Part shown: positions 1 through 8,442 of the stretch, piece after piece | Layout: every line of letters begins with the position of its first letter | Position numbering within the stretch: position 1 is the first letter of the stretch | From: Sphingomonas sp. BK345 | Lineage (GTDB): Bacteria; Pseudomonadota; Alphaproteobacteria; Sphingomonadales; Sphingomonadaceae | Assembly (NCBI RefSeq): GCF_014193845.1 | Contig: NZ_JACHZX010000003.1 | Span: 496,001 to 560,000 of the forward strand | Length of the DNA: 64,000 nt | Direction of reading: 5' to 3' | Translations under genes and position numbers: made by a program | The notes under the pieces: model-generated | What the model was told of the DNA's origin: nothing | What the model saw: the letters and a program-made list of their open reading frames with translations, nothing else | Database searches by the model: none

Positions 1-1230
1 GGGGATCTCCTGCACCTTGAGCACGGTCAGCGCGCCGCTCGCGACGTCATAGTCGTAGACCGTGCCGGGCGTGACCATCGACTCATAGCCGAGCCGCAGC
101 ACCTGCGTGTCATACTCGGGATTGTCGCCGATCCCGGCGGTGTAGCTCGCCTCGGGGAAGGCGATGCGGCGCGGCGCGGCGGCGGGGTCGTAGGAATGGA
201 TCTCGATCTGGTCGAGCCCGTCCTCGCGACCCTCGACGACGAGATAGTCGCGGAAACAGTCCACCCCGGTCATGTAGAAATGCGGGCTCGGCGCGATCCG
301 CTCGGTCCACTCGCCCGGCGCGATGATCGACGCGGTGACGAGGCGCCACATCGGGTCGGTGTCGTTGGTGTGGATGAAGAGCGTGTCGCCGTGCGTGTCG
401 ACGTCATACTCGCGTCCTTCCTGCCGCGGCGCGACCAGGATCGGCGCCGCGAACGGGTCGGCGGCGGGGAGCAGCCGCACCTCGCTGGTGACATGGTCGC
501 CGGTCGAGATCACGATCCAGCGACGGTCGCTCGTCTCGCCCACCGCGACGCGATAGCCCTCGTCGTCCTCGTGGTAGAGCTCGATGTCCTCGCTCGGGTC
601 GGTGCCGAGCCGGTGGAAGCGCGCGTTGTCGGTGCGCCACTCCTTGTTGGCGAGCCCGTAGAGGAAGCCGCTGTCGTCGGCGCTCCACACGATGTCGGAG
701 AGCATGCCGGGGATCGTGTCGGGCAGCAGCGCGTTGCTGGTCAGATCCTTGACGTGGATCGTGAACCGCTCCGAGCCATTGTCGTCGATGGCATAGGCGA
801 GCTTCGTCGCGTCGTTCGAGATGGCGAAGGCGCCGAGGCGGAAATATTCCTTGCCCTCGGCCAGCGCGGGCTCGTCGAGCAGCAGCTCGTCCGCGCCGCC
901 GGCGACGGGCTTGCGCCACCATTGGCGATACTGGCCGCCGGTCTCGAACGCGGTCCAGTAGACATAATCGCCGTCCTTCTGCGGAACGCTCGACTCGTCC
1001 TCCTTGATGCGTGCCTTCATCTCCTCGTAGAGGCGGTCGACCAGCGCCCGGTGCGGCGCCATCTGCGCTTCAAAATAAGCGTTCTCGGCCTCGAGATAGG
1101 CGAGCACGTCGGGGTCGGTGACCTCCGGATAGCTCGGATCCTTGAGCCAGGCATACGGGTCCTCGACGGTGACGCCGTGGCGCGTGAAGGAATGCGCGCG
1201 CGTCGCGGCGACCGGTGGAGTGAGCGTCAT
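1..1230 (-). CDS. S9 family peptidase (oligopeptidase B-like), N-terminal part
   Basis: The visible 410 codons read without a stop to the window edge, so the C-terminal part is missing. The start is the ATG at 1230 (MTLTPPVAATRAHSF). The motif VEDPYAWLKDP near residues 22-32 and the following W/D-rich blades (for example SDIVWSADDSGFLY) match the N-terminal beta-propeller of prolyl oligopeptidase family proteins. The opening is closest to oligopeptidase B, which cleaves after Lys/Arg in short peptides. The catalytic Ser-Asp-His alpha/beta-hydrolase domain would lie beyond position 1, so activity cannot be judged. No signal peptide is seen, consistent with a cytosolic enzyme. It looks like a housekeeping gene next to the polysaccharide locus. 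Confidence 0.9.
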   Translation of the reverse strand, partial: MTLTPPVAATRAHSFTRHGVTVEDPYAWLKDPSYPEVTDPDVLAYLEAENAYFEAQMAPHRALVDRLYEEMKARIKEDESSVPQKDGDYVYWTAFETGGQYRQWWRKPVAGGADELLLDEPALAEGKEYFRLGAFAISNDATKLAYAIDDNGSERFTIHVKDLTSNALLPDTIPGMLSDIVWSADDSGFLYGLANKEWRTDNARFHRLGTDPSEDIELYHEDDEGYRVAVGETSDRRWIVISTGDHVTSEVRLLPAADPFAAPILVAPRQEGREYDVDTHGDTLFIHTNDTDPMWRLVTASIIAPGEWTERIAPSPHFYMTGVDCFRDYLVVEGREDGLDQIEIHSYDPAAAPRRIAFPEASYTAGIGDNPEYDTQVLRLGYESMVTPGTVYDYDVASGALTVLKVQEIP

Positions 1231-1329
1231 CCCGCGTTACGTAGGGTGTGCGCGGGAGAGCGGCAACAAGGGTGATGCACGATCCGCTCGGGGCGCGACG
1301 CACGCGCCGAGGCGCCCGCCCCGCCGTGC

Positions 1330-2088
1330 TCAGTCTGCCAGCGATACGGTCAGCGGACGCGGCGCGCGGCCGTGCGTCTCGATCAGCGTCACGCCGGTGT
1401 CGTCGAACGCCGCCGCGGTGAGCCGGCCGCTCAGATAGCTGCCGCTGTCGAGGCACAGCCGGCCCGGGCCGGCATAGGCCTCCTCCTTGGGCGTATGGCC
1501 GTGCACCACCAGCCAGCGATCGTCGCGCTCGGCCTGGAGGAACTCGCTGCGGATCCACAGCAGGTCGCGCTTCTCCTGCTGCTCCAGTGCTACCCCGGGG
1601 CGGATCCCGGCATGAACGAAGAGCAGGCGGCCCTGCACCACCGCCAGCTCGCATCGCTCAAGGAAGGCGCGGTGCGTCGCCGGCACCGCGGCGCGGAAGG
1701 CGTCGCGCCGCGCCGCCCAGGCGGTACGCGATTCCTCGCGGGGCGGCTCGACGCCGTAGGAGCGCAAGGTGGTGTCACCGCCGTGCTTGGCCCAGCCCAG
1801 CCCGCTGATGCGCCCGTCGAGATAGTCGAGCATCGCGTCCTCGTGGTTGCCCAGCAGGAATCGGCTCTCGAACGCGGGATCGTCGGCGAAGGCGAGTAGC
1901 TGATCGATCACCTCGCGCGAGCGCGGGCCGCGGTCGATATAGTCGCCGAGGAAGACGATCAGCGCGCGCCCCGGTGCCGCGCGCGCGGCGCGGTCGGCGC
2001 GCACCAGGTCGAGCAGCCGCGTGAGCAGGTCGGCGCGGCCGTGGATGTCGCCCACGGCATAGGTCAGGCGGTCGGTCAGCGGCGGCAT
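1330..2088 (-). CDS. Metallophosphoesterase (PPP-type serine/threonine phosphatase family)
   Basis: This 252-residue protein has the full set of PPP metallophosphatase motifs: GDIHG (residues 13-17), GDYIDRG (48-54), GNHE (80-83) and a late HGHTP near residue 208. These residues bind the two metal ions and the phosphate. The family includes bacterial PrpA/PrpB-like protein phosphatases and symmetrical Ap4A hydrolase (ApaH). The length and the sequence RFLLGNHEDAM suit the protein phosphatase group better than ApaH. There is no signal peptide, so it should be cytosolic. It runs in the same direction as the polysaccharide genes upstream but is separated from the polymerase gene by about 110 bp, so operon membership is uncertain. 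Confidence 0.9.
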   Translation of the reverse strand: MPPLTDRLTYAVGDIHGRADLLTRLLDLVRADRAARAAPGRALIVFLGDYIDRGPRSREVIDQLLAFADDPAFESRFLLGNHEDAMLDYLDGRISGLGWAKHGGDTTLRSYGVEPPREESRTAWAARRDAFRAAVPATHRAFLERCELAVVQGRLLFVHAGIRPGVALEQQEKRDLLWIRSEFLQAERDDRWLVVHGHTPKEEAYAGPGRLCLDSGSYLSGRLTAAAFDDTGVTLIETHGRAPRPLTVSLAD

Positions 2089-2200
2089 CGCTGCGCCCCG
2101 TACGCCCCATCGCGCACGCTGTCGCCGACTAAGTCACTCGCGTGGCCGCATCTTCCTAGACGCGGCCCTGCGAACGCCGGTGTACGCGCCGCGATGCGCG

Positions 2201-3631
2201 TCACGCCGCAGCCGGCACTGCGGCGCCCGCCGCTCCGCCACGCGTCCGGCGCGGTGCCGCGTCGCGCACGAGGAACATCGCCGACAGCATCACCAGCGCG
2301 ATCGGGTTGAGCGGGGTCAGCAGCGTGCCCTCGAATGAATACCACAGGATCAGGATGACCGAGAATTGGCGGCTCGGCGTGCGATCGAACATCGCGTAGA
2401 TCAGGAAGCCGTAGAACAGCAGGCCCTGCAACAGGCCGTATTCCACCACCGCTTTCACCAGCGGCCACCAGAAGATGTTGCCGCCCTGTTCGATCTGCCC
2501 CGAGCCGATCCCGGCATAGACCGCCGACGGCTCGCGCAATGCGGCGCGCACGCGATCGAGCGGCTCGATGAAACGCGAGCTGCCACTCGTTCCCTGCTTG
2601 TCGAACTCGCCCAGCCGATTGGCGACGAGATCGAACCAGTTGAGCTGAAGCGCCACGAACAGCGCCACGAAGGCGCTCGCCAGCACCGTGACGAAGGTGC
2701 GGACGTTGAGACGTGTGAACACGATCGGCAGCGAGACGACGAGCAGGAGCAGGCCGGTGCCGGCGAAGGTGGCGAACAAGGTTGCCCCGAAAAAGGCCGC
2801 ACGCAGCAGGCGTTGCAGGAAGAGAAGCTCGATGATCAGCGCCAGCGTGATGAACTGCGAAATGAAGGACACCTCGAGAAAGGTGATCCCCGACGGCTTC
2901 ATCAGCTGCATGCCATATTGGATCGGCTGGATGTAGAGAAATTCCGGAACGAGATAGGCGCTCGGCACCAGCTTGTCCAAGTCTGGCCAATATTGCCAGC
3001 CGACGCTGAACTGGATGGCATGCTGGATCCACACCACCGCGGCGAAGAACAGCATCAGGTTGCTGAACAGCGCCATGCACTTGCGGAAAGTCTCCTGGGT
3101 CGTCTCGAAGGCCACCAGGAAGGGCAGGTACAGGACGAAGTAGAAGGAGACGCTGCTAAAGGTGAAATGCTTCGCGAACAGCACGTTGCTCAGCGCGGAG
3201 GTGATCACGACGGCGAGGTACAGGATCGCGCGGACCGGGCGGAACACCGGGCGCGCGAAGAGGATGCCCGCGATCAGCGCGGCGTAGGCGATCGGCACGA
3301 TCACCGGAATCACGGTGCCCCCCGCGGGCAGGCCGATCTTCTGCAACACCGTGATGCCGATCAGCATCGCCGCGAACACGCCCACCACGACCCGCTGCTG
3401 CAGTGCGTCGCGGTCCGGCGCCTCCGCGACACTGTCACGGCGCCGCTCCACGGTGTTCGTGTCGATCGCGGCCGCGGTCGACGAAGTCCCGCCGGTGCTG
3501 CCGCTGCTGCGCCGCACGCGCCGCCGTGCCGACGCCTCGCCGCCCTTGATCGGCATGCCGAATTGGTCGAGCGCCGGTGGCGCGCGGCGGCCGTCGTCGG
3601 ATCCCTCACTCACCGCCAAACTCTCCCTCAC
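2201..3631 (-). CDS. Exopolysaccharide polymerase-like membrane protein (Wzy/O-antigen ligase type), first of four
   Basis: A 476-residue integral membrane protein with roughly ten hydrophobic segments starting near residue 75, after a long basic and Gly/Ser-rich cytoplasmic N-terminus. A large extracytoplasmic loop before the last helices (around residues 325-400) includes RFIEPLDRVRAAL and GIGSGQIEQGG. That layout is typical of Wzy/WaaL-type enzymes, which join undecaprenyl-linked repeat units. These families have little sequence conservation, so the call rests on topology and on position in the polysaccharide locus. The listed start is GTG at 3631. A second GTG at 3613, preceded by AGGGAG, is an alternative start. 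It is at the downstream end of the leftward run that begins with the export protein. Confidence 0.7.
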   Translation of the reverse strand: MRESLAVSEGSDDGRRAPPALDQFGMPIKGGEASARRRVRRSSGSTGGTSSTAAAIDTNTVERRRDSVAEAPDRDALQQRVVVGVFAAMLIGITVLQKIGLPAGGTVIPVIVPIAYAALIAGILFARPVFRPVRAILYLAVVITSALSNVLFAKHFTFSSVSFYFVLYLPFLVAFETTQETFRKCMALFSNLMLFFAAVVWIQHAIQFSVGWQYWPDLDKLVPSAYLVPEFLYIQPIQYGMQLMKPSGITFLEVSFISQFITLALIIELLFLQRLLRAAFFGATLFATFAGTGLLLLVVSLPIVFTRLNVRTFVTVLASAFVALFVALQLNWFDLVANRLGEFDKQGTSGSSRFIEPLDRVRAALREPSAVYAGIGSGQIEQGGNIFWWPLVKAVVEYGLLQGLLFYGFLIYAMFDRTPSRQFSVILILWYSFEGTLLTPLNPIALVMLSAMFLVRDAAPRRTRGGAAGAAVPAAA

Positions 3632-3708
3632 CGGCTAAGCGCATCGATACACGGAAGCCTTCGACCGTGTCCATCGGCGCCCCGCCGCGCAGACTGTCCC
3701 GCCACGGC

Positions 3709-5022
3709 TCAGCGGCGGTGCATCCGCTCGACCGCGCTCGCCGCGGTGCGCTCGGCGAGCCGCGCGCGGTAGCCGGCGCGATAGTCGGGCGCGTCGGCGA
3801 GCTCGGCGGGCAGCGCGAGCGGGGCGAAGCTGGTGGTCGGCACCACGGTCGCGCCGCGCGCGCCCGCGTCCTGCACCAGCATCGTCAGCTCGTTGAGGTG
3901 CATCAGGAAGTCCGGTCCCATCAGCTGCGGGCGCCCTTCCGCCAGCGCCTTGCCCATCTCGGCGATGCCGAGGATCTTGTCCTGCGCGTACACCTCGCGA
4001 CGCCGCAGCCAGCTGACCAGCTTGTGCTTGGGCGAGTTGCCGACGCCGCGCTCGGCCTCGACCGCGTGCGACTTCCAGCGCCGCACCAGTGAGAGGCGGC
4101 GGCCCTTGATGCCGAAGCGACGCCCGATCGCGGGCTGGCTGCGCGCGCTATACGCCTTGCGCGCGCTGAGGCTGACGCGCGAGAATCGCTCGAGGAACAC
4201 CGGCGACTGGTCGTGGAAGACGTTGTCGACGCTGATCTCGCCCGCCTCGCCGATGACCCGCATCTGATGGTCGCGCGGCGCCACCCAGCTGCACGTCACC
4301 CGCGCGGCGACGCCGCCATCGAAGGCGAGGCACGCCACCGACAGATCGGGCGTGGTCGCGGGATGGAGCGGCTCGGGCGTGTTCTTGTCGGGCACCAGGC
4401 AGGTCGAGAAGGCGGTCACCGCGCGCACCGGGCCGAACAAAGCGCACAGCCAGGCGAGGTGGTAGCCGATGTGCTCGACCGTGCAGCCCTCCTGCAGCTC
4501 CTCGGCATAGGGGAAGGGCGCGCCGGTCGGGCTCGTCACCGTATCGAGCCGCATCAGGTGCGCGGGATTGTCGTCGAGCTCGGCATAGACCAGCACGGGG
4601 CGGCCGATCGCGCCGTCGGCGATCGCTTTCCACAGCGTCATCACCGCGTCCGAGTAGAGGTTGCACGGCGCGGCGGCGAGCACGCGGCCCTTGGCCTCGG
4701 CCAGTTCGAACAGGGCGCGGGTGCGCGCCGGCTCGGTGGTGATCGGCTTCTCGGTGTAGACGTGCTTGCCCGCCTCGAGCGCGCGGCGGGTCACCTCCTC
4801 GTGCGAGGCGATGCTGGTGAGATTGATCACCACCTCGACACGCGCGTCCGCCAGCAGCGCGTCGAGCGAGGGGTAGAGCGCGAAGCCATAGTGATCGTGC
4901 ACCACCTGCGCGCGCGCGGCGTCGCGGTCGTAGACGCCGCAGATCTCGATCTCGGGATAGGCCCAGCGCGTCCGCATGTAGATGTCGAACACATAGCCGC
5001 AGCCGACGAACGCGATCTTCAT
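3709..5022 (-). CDS. Gfo/Idh/MocA family oxidoreductase
   Basis: A 437-residue NAD(P)-dependent oxidoreductase. The N-terminal Rossmann fold begins with AFVGCGYVFD (residues 4-13), and the family lysine lies in EKP at residues 91-93. The C-terminal domain has the sheet typical of this family (GCTVEHIGYHLAWL, then VIGEAGEISVDN). Members oxidise or reduce hydroxyls on sugars, inositols or sugar nucleotides. In this setting a role in making or modifying a sugar precursor is likely, but the substrate cannot be read from sequence. Its ATG overlaps the stop of the upstream aldo/keto reductase in an ATGA junction (5019-5022), which suggests translational coupling and a shared pathway. It is longer than the usual 330-390 residues because of a basic segment near residues 290-350. 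Confidence 0.85.
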   Translation of the reverse strand: MKIAFVGCGYVFDIYMRTRWAYPEIEICGVYDRDAARAQVVHDHYGFALYPSLDALLADARVEVVINLTSIASHEEVTRRALEAGKHVYTEKPITTEPARTRALFELAEAKGRVLAAAPCNLYSDAVMTLWKAIADGAIGRPVLVYAELDDNPAHLMRLDTVTSPTGAPFPYAEELQEGCTVEHIGYHLAWLCALFGPVRAVTAFSTCLVPDKNTPEPLHPATTPDLSVACLAFDGGVAARVTCSWVAPRDHQMRVIGEAGEISVDNVFHDQSPVFLERFSRVSLSARKAYSARSQPAIGRRFGIKGRRLSLVRRWKSHAVEAERGVGNSPKHKLVSWLRRREVYAQDKILGIAEMGKALAEGRPQLMGPDFLMHLNELTMLVQDAGARGATVVPTTSFAPLALPAELADAPDYRAGYRARLAERTAASAVERMHRR

Positions 5023-5852
5023 GCTCTGTCCCCCTGAGAATGGTCGCCGATCGCCGCGGCGAGCACGCGGACGCGCTCGGGCTGGCGCGAGCCGATCAGC
5101 GTGGTGGTGACCAGCGGCGACGCGTGCGCGCGCCGCACCGCCGCCGCGGCGTCGATGCCGGGCTGGAAGCGCAGCACCTCGCGCGCGATCACCGGGATGC
5201 CACGCGCGCGGATCGCCGCGCCGCGCGTGTCGTCGGCGATCCCCGCGATCACGTCCCACGGCAGTTCGAGCACCTCGGTCACCTCGCTCGCCAGCGCCGC
5301 GTCGAGGCTGGCGGTGTCGTCGCAGGCGATCCCGACGAGCCGCGCGCGGCCCGACCTCTTCGCCTCGGCGAGCGCGCCCAGCGCCTCGCCGCGCGCGATC
5401 GTCGCGGCGTCGGGGCTGTGGAGCAGGAAGGCGTCGACATGATCGCTGCGCAGCCGACCCAGCGAGCCGTCGAGCTCGCGCAGCAGCCCGGCCCGGCTCC
5501 AGTCGGTGCGCATCGCGCCGGCACGCTGCGCGGTCACCGCCGCGCCCATCTGCCGCCGCGCCAGCACCGCGCGGATCAGCGGCTTGAGCGGGCGCATCAG
5601 CCGCATCTTGGCGGAGAAGGCGTTGCCCGCCTTGGTGACGACCTGCACGCGGTGGCGCTGGCCGCGCAGCGCGCGCCCGATCGCGCGCTCGCTGTCGCCC
5701 TGGCCGTAGATGTTGGCGGTGTCGAGCAAGGTCACGCCGAGGTCGAGCGCGAGCTGGATCAGCGCGACGCTGTCGGCGAGCGTGCTGGGATTGTTGAACG
5801 ACCCCATCTTGGCGCAACCGAGGCCGAGCGGCGGGAACGCGGGCGCGGTCAT
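5019..5852 (-). CDS. Aldo/keto reductase
   Basis: A 277-residue protein with the aldo/keto reductase tetrad: Asp44 and Tyr49 in DTANIYG, Lys74 in VVTKAG and a His near residue 131 in AFLLHSPD. The start at 5852 (MTAPAFPPLGLGC) is chosen because the open frame further upstream runs into a palindromic repeat element and encodes no family sequence. AKR enzymes reduce carbonyls using NADPH and act in the cytosol. The stop overlaps the start of the Gfo/Idh oxidoreductase by four bases, so the two probably work in sequence on one sugar or polyol. The reading frame is slightly shorter than the usual 300-330 residues, but all catalytic residues are present. Confidence 0.88.
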   Translation of the reverse strand: MTAPAFPPLGLGCAKMGSFNNPSTLADSVALIQLALDLGVTLLDTANIYGQGDSERAIGRALRGQRHRVQVVTKAGNAFSAKMRLMRPLKPLIRAVLARRQMGAAVTAQRAGAMRTDWSRAGLLRELDGSLGRLRSDHVDAFLLHSPDAATIARGEALGALAEAKRSGRARLVGIACDDTASLDAALASEVTEVLELPWDVIAGIADDTRGAAIRARGIPVIAREVLRFQPGIDAAAAVRRAHASPLVTTTLIGSRQPERVRVLAAAIGDHSQGDRA

Positions 5853-5877
5853 CGGCGGGTCTCCGGGTAGGTGAGGT

Positions 5878-6016
5878 AAACTCCTCCCCAGCATGGGGAG
5901 GGGGACCGCCCGGCGGAGCCGGGTGGTGGAGGGGGAGCGCCACGCACACACCGGGTCGTATGCGGATTCCCCCCTCCGTCAGCGCTGCGCGCTGCCACCT
6001 CCCCGTGCCGCGGAGG
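5878..6016. repeat. Palindromic intergenic repeat pair (BIME-like, CCTCCCC family)
   Basis: Two hairpin-forming units face each other between the GT2 and aldo/keto reductase genes. The left unit carries CTCCTCCCC...GGGGAGG and a CCGCCCGG/CCGGGTGG stem. The right unit carries CCCCCTCCGTC, a GCGCTGCGCGC stem and CCACCTCCCC. The same arm sequences recur at 37544-37677. This is typical of REP-like elements dispersed between genes in sphingomonads. On transcription it could act as an mRNA stabiliser or weak terminator, which is inference. Confidence 0.75.
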
Positions 6017-6030
6017 ATTGAGGATGTTCC

Positions 6031-6927
6031 TCACCGCCACAGGTGCCCCCCACAGTCGCGGATGTAGCGCTGCGCCGCTTTGCCGATCGGCGCGCGCGCG
6101 GGCCGGTCGCGGCGGCGCAGCCACGTCACGAACTGGCGCATCGCGCGCACCACGTCCATCTCGCCGCGCGCGAAGGCATAGGCGTAGGGCGGGAAGGCGA
6201 TCAGGTTCAGCCACACATAGGGCGAGGGCATGCGCAGATAGCTGATGATGAACTTGTTGGTCAGCCGGTCCGACTGCACCAGCCTTTTGGGCTTGCGCCC
6301 GGCGGGATGCTCCAGCTCCTCGCAGACGATGTCGGGCTGGTAGCGGATCGTCCATGCGCGATCGATGATGCGGTAGGAGAGCTCGATCTCCTCCAGCCCG
6401 TAGAAGAAGTCGGGCAGGAAGCCGCCGGTCTCCGCGATCGTCGCGGCGCGGAAGGCGACGCAGCCGCCGACGAAGCGGAAGGTGTCGAACGGCTTGGTCA
6501 GGTCGATCGACTTGTCGGTGTGCGGGATCAAATCGGGGCGGGGGCGGGTCTCGCCGCGGACGTGCTTGCGGATCGTCACCGCGCCGAGCCGCGGCGTGGC
6601 GTCGAACAGCGCGCCGAAGCGGTCGAGGAAGTCGGGGGACTCGACGAATACGTCGTCGTCGAGCAGCACGACGACCTCGCCGCGCGCGCGCTCGAACGCG
6701 AGGTTGCGCGCGGCCACGCCCTTGTTGGCGCCGTCCCACAGGTGGACCGCGTGCGCGAACGGGGCGAGCTGCGCGGCGCGATCGATGCGCTCGACATTGT
6801 TGTCGATCACGATCAGCTCGTAATCGGCGCGCCCGGCGAGATGCTGGGCGAGCCGCTCGATCACCTCGGCGAGGATCGGCTCGCGCGCGTAGGTGAGGAT
6901 CGCGATCGAGTAGCGGATGTCGGTCAT
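6031..6927 (-). CDS. Glycosyltransferase family 2
   Basis: A 298-residue soluble or membrane-associated GT-A enzyme. The N-terminus (YSIAILTYAREP) begins the nucleotide-binding fold, followed by VIDNN at about residues 36-40. VVLLDDDVFV near residues 85-94 supplies the DXD-type metal/nucleotide-sugar site. The later stretch GGCVAFRAATIAETGGF...GLEEIELSYRI contains the acceptor loop and an ED-like catalytic base region. It should transfer a sugar from a nucleotide donor to the lipid-linked repeat unit. The start at 6927 overlaps the stop of the upstream flippase in ATGA. Specificity is not evident. Confidence 0.88.
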   Translation of the reverse strand: MTDIRYSIAILTYAREPILAEVIERLAQHLAGRADYELIVIDNNVERIDRAAQLAPFAHAVHLWDGANKGVAARNLAFERARGEVVVLLDDDVFVESPDFLDRFGALFDATPRLGAVTIRKHVRGETRPRPDLIPHTDKSIDLTKPFDTFRFVGGCVAFRAATIAETGGFLPDFFYGLEEIELSYRIIDRAWTIRYQPDIVCEELEHPAGRKPKRLVQSDRLTNKFIISYLRMPSPYVWLNLIAFPPYAYAFARGEMDVVRAMRQFVTWLRRRDRPARAPIGKAAQRYIRDCGGHLWR

Positions 6928-8213
6928 GCGGTGGTCTCTCGCGCGTGGCGCGCCTCGGCGGCGCGCAGCAGCAGCAGGTTGATCGCCTGGGTCACGGCGA
7001 AGGCGATCGCCATGCCGGCGACGCCGTGGCGCCCGCCGAGCCACAGGCCGAGGATGGTCAGCGCCGCGGTGACGCAGCGGATCGCCAGCATCGTCCGCCC
7101 GGCGCGACGCACGATCAGCAACGTCTCCGACGGCAGGTTGAGACCGAACAGGAAGAAGCCGAGCGCCAGCAGCCGCACGTTGGCCGCCGATCCGTCATAT
7201 TGCCCGTGGAACACCAGAGCGACGACCGGCGCGGCGAACACCGCGACCAGCGCGAGGTAGAGGCCCGTCGCGACCGCGATGGTGAGCCGCGAGCGACGCA
7301 CCACGCGCGCCAGCCCCGGCAGCCCCTCGGCGGCGAAGGCGCGCGCGGCGCGCGGCTTGTCGATCGAGTCGACCGCCGAGACGATGCTCATCGCCGGGTT
7401 GGTCAGCGTGCGCGCCGCGGTGAACAGCGCCGCCGCGACGGGGCCGACCAGCACGCCGATCACCACCACGATCGAGGCGGTGCTGTAGACCGAATAGGGC
7501 AGGTTGGTCGCGGCGAGCCAGCTCGACTCGGCACGGTGGCGTCGCACCAGCGCGTGCATCCCGGCGCGGTCGGCACGCGCGGGGGCGAGTCCCGGCAGCG
7601 CCAGTGCAAGCGCGGCGAGGCTGGCGAGCACCCAGGCGAGCGCGCCGCCGGGCGCGCCCAGGCCAAGCCGGCCCGCCATCAGCGCGGCGAGCGCGAGCAC
7701 GAGGAAATAGGCGGTGGCGCACAGCGCCACCATGTCGGCGCGGTCGATCTTGTAGAGCCAGCGCCGCGCGAACTCCCACACCAGCATCGCGGGCGAGATC
7801 AAAGCGGTGAGCAGCAGCGGCTCGACCGCCCAGCCGCATTCGGGCCAGCGCCGCGCCGCCAGCGCGACGGCGCCGCCGACCAGCGCGGTCGCCGCCGAGA
7901 GCGCCAACGCGAGCACGAGCGCGATCCACCACCAGTCGCTGTTCTCGGCATGCGCCGCGCGCGGGTCGTGGTCGGCGCGATGGTCAGTGGTGAACGGCAG
8001 CACCGCGGCGGAGCGGTGGAAGCCGGCGATGACGTAGTGGAGCCCGATCATCATGCCGACCGAACCGAACTCGGTCACCGCCAGCGCGCGGCCGAGCAGC
8101 GCGAAGGCGATGATGTTGCCGAGCCCCGACGTGCCCTGGTCGACGAGTGCGTACAGCCGCGGCGCCGCGGCGGCCCCGACGCGCCGCTCGAGCGGCGCGG
8201 CCAACGTGCGCAT
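6924..8213 (-). CDS. Polysaccharide flippase-like membrane protein (Wzx/MOP type), first of four
   Basis: A 429-residue membrane protein with about twelve hydrophobic segments. The opening LYALVDQGTSGLGNIIAFALLGRAL resembles the first helix of MOP-superfamily flippases. These proteins move undecaprenyl-linked oligosaccharides across the inner membrane. It is nearly the usual length (about 430-480). The start at 8213 (MRTLAAPLERR) follows a noncoding stretch; the frame upstream is not family-like. The gene is translationally coupled through ATGA (6924-6927) to the GT2 downstream, so a flippase and a transferase appear to be made together. Three further flippase-like genes occur in the window. 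Confidence 0.8.
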   Translation of the reverse strand: MRTLAAPLERRVGAAAAPRLYALVDQGTSGLGNIIAFALLGRALAVTEFGSVGMMIGLHYVIAGFHRSAAVLPFTTDHRADHDPRAAHAENSDWWWIALVLALALSAATALVGGAVALAARRWPECGWAVEPLLLTALISPAMLVWEFARRWLYKIDRADMVALCATAYFLVLALAALMAGRLGLGAPGGALAWVLASLAALALALPGLAPARADRAGMHALVRRHRAESSWLAATNLPYSVYSTASIVVVIGVLVGPVAAALFTAARTLTNPAMSIVSAVDSIDKPRAARAFAAEGLPGLARVVRRSRLTIAVATGLYLALVAVFAAPVVALVFHGQYDGSAANVRLLALGFFLFGLNLPSETLLIVRRAGRTMLAIRCVTAALTILGLWLGGRHGVAGMAIAFAVTQAINLLLLRAAEARHARETTA

Positions 8214-8310
8214 CGCGCGTTCGAGGCGTTGCGCCGGGATGGTCGGTCCTCCTCGTCGAGGCAGTGGTGATGGGAAGGTCAGGGTGCTGGTGCGCGCGGC
8301 ACGCACTCTC

Positions 8311-8407
8311 CGTCATCGTGAGCTTGTCTCGGGATCCGCCGCGCCGCGCACGCCAAGGCGGCGGCGCCTGCGGTACGGTGGATCCCGAAACGAGTTCGGG
8401 ATGACGG
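8311..8407. repeat. Inverted repeat of the GTCATCCCGAA / GGGATCC family
   Basis: Arm 1 at 8311-8337 (beginning CGTCATCGTGAGC, ending GGGATCC) is matched by arm 2 at 8380-8407 (GGATCCCGAAACGAG followed by TTCGGGATGACGG), leaving a GC-rich centre of about 40 bases. It sits between the flippase and the tyrosine autokinase genes. A related element lies at 28981-29075. Such imperfect palindromes are common between genes of sphingomonads. Confidence 0.75.
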
Positions 8408-8442
8408 CTGGCGGCGCCGGCTCACGCCGACGCGGCCTGCCG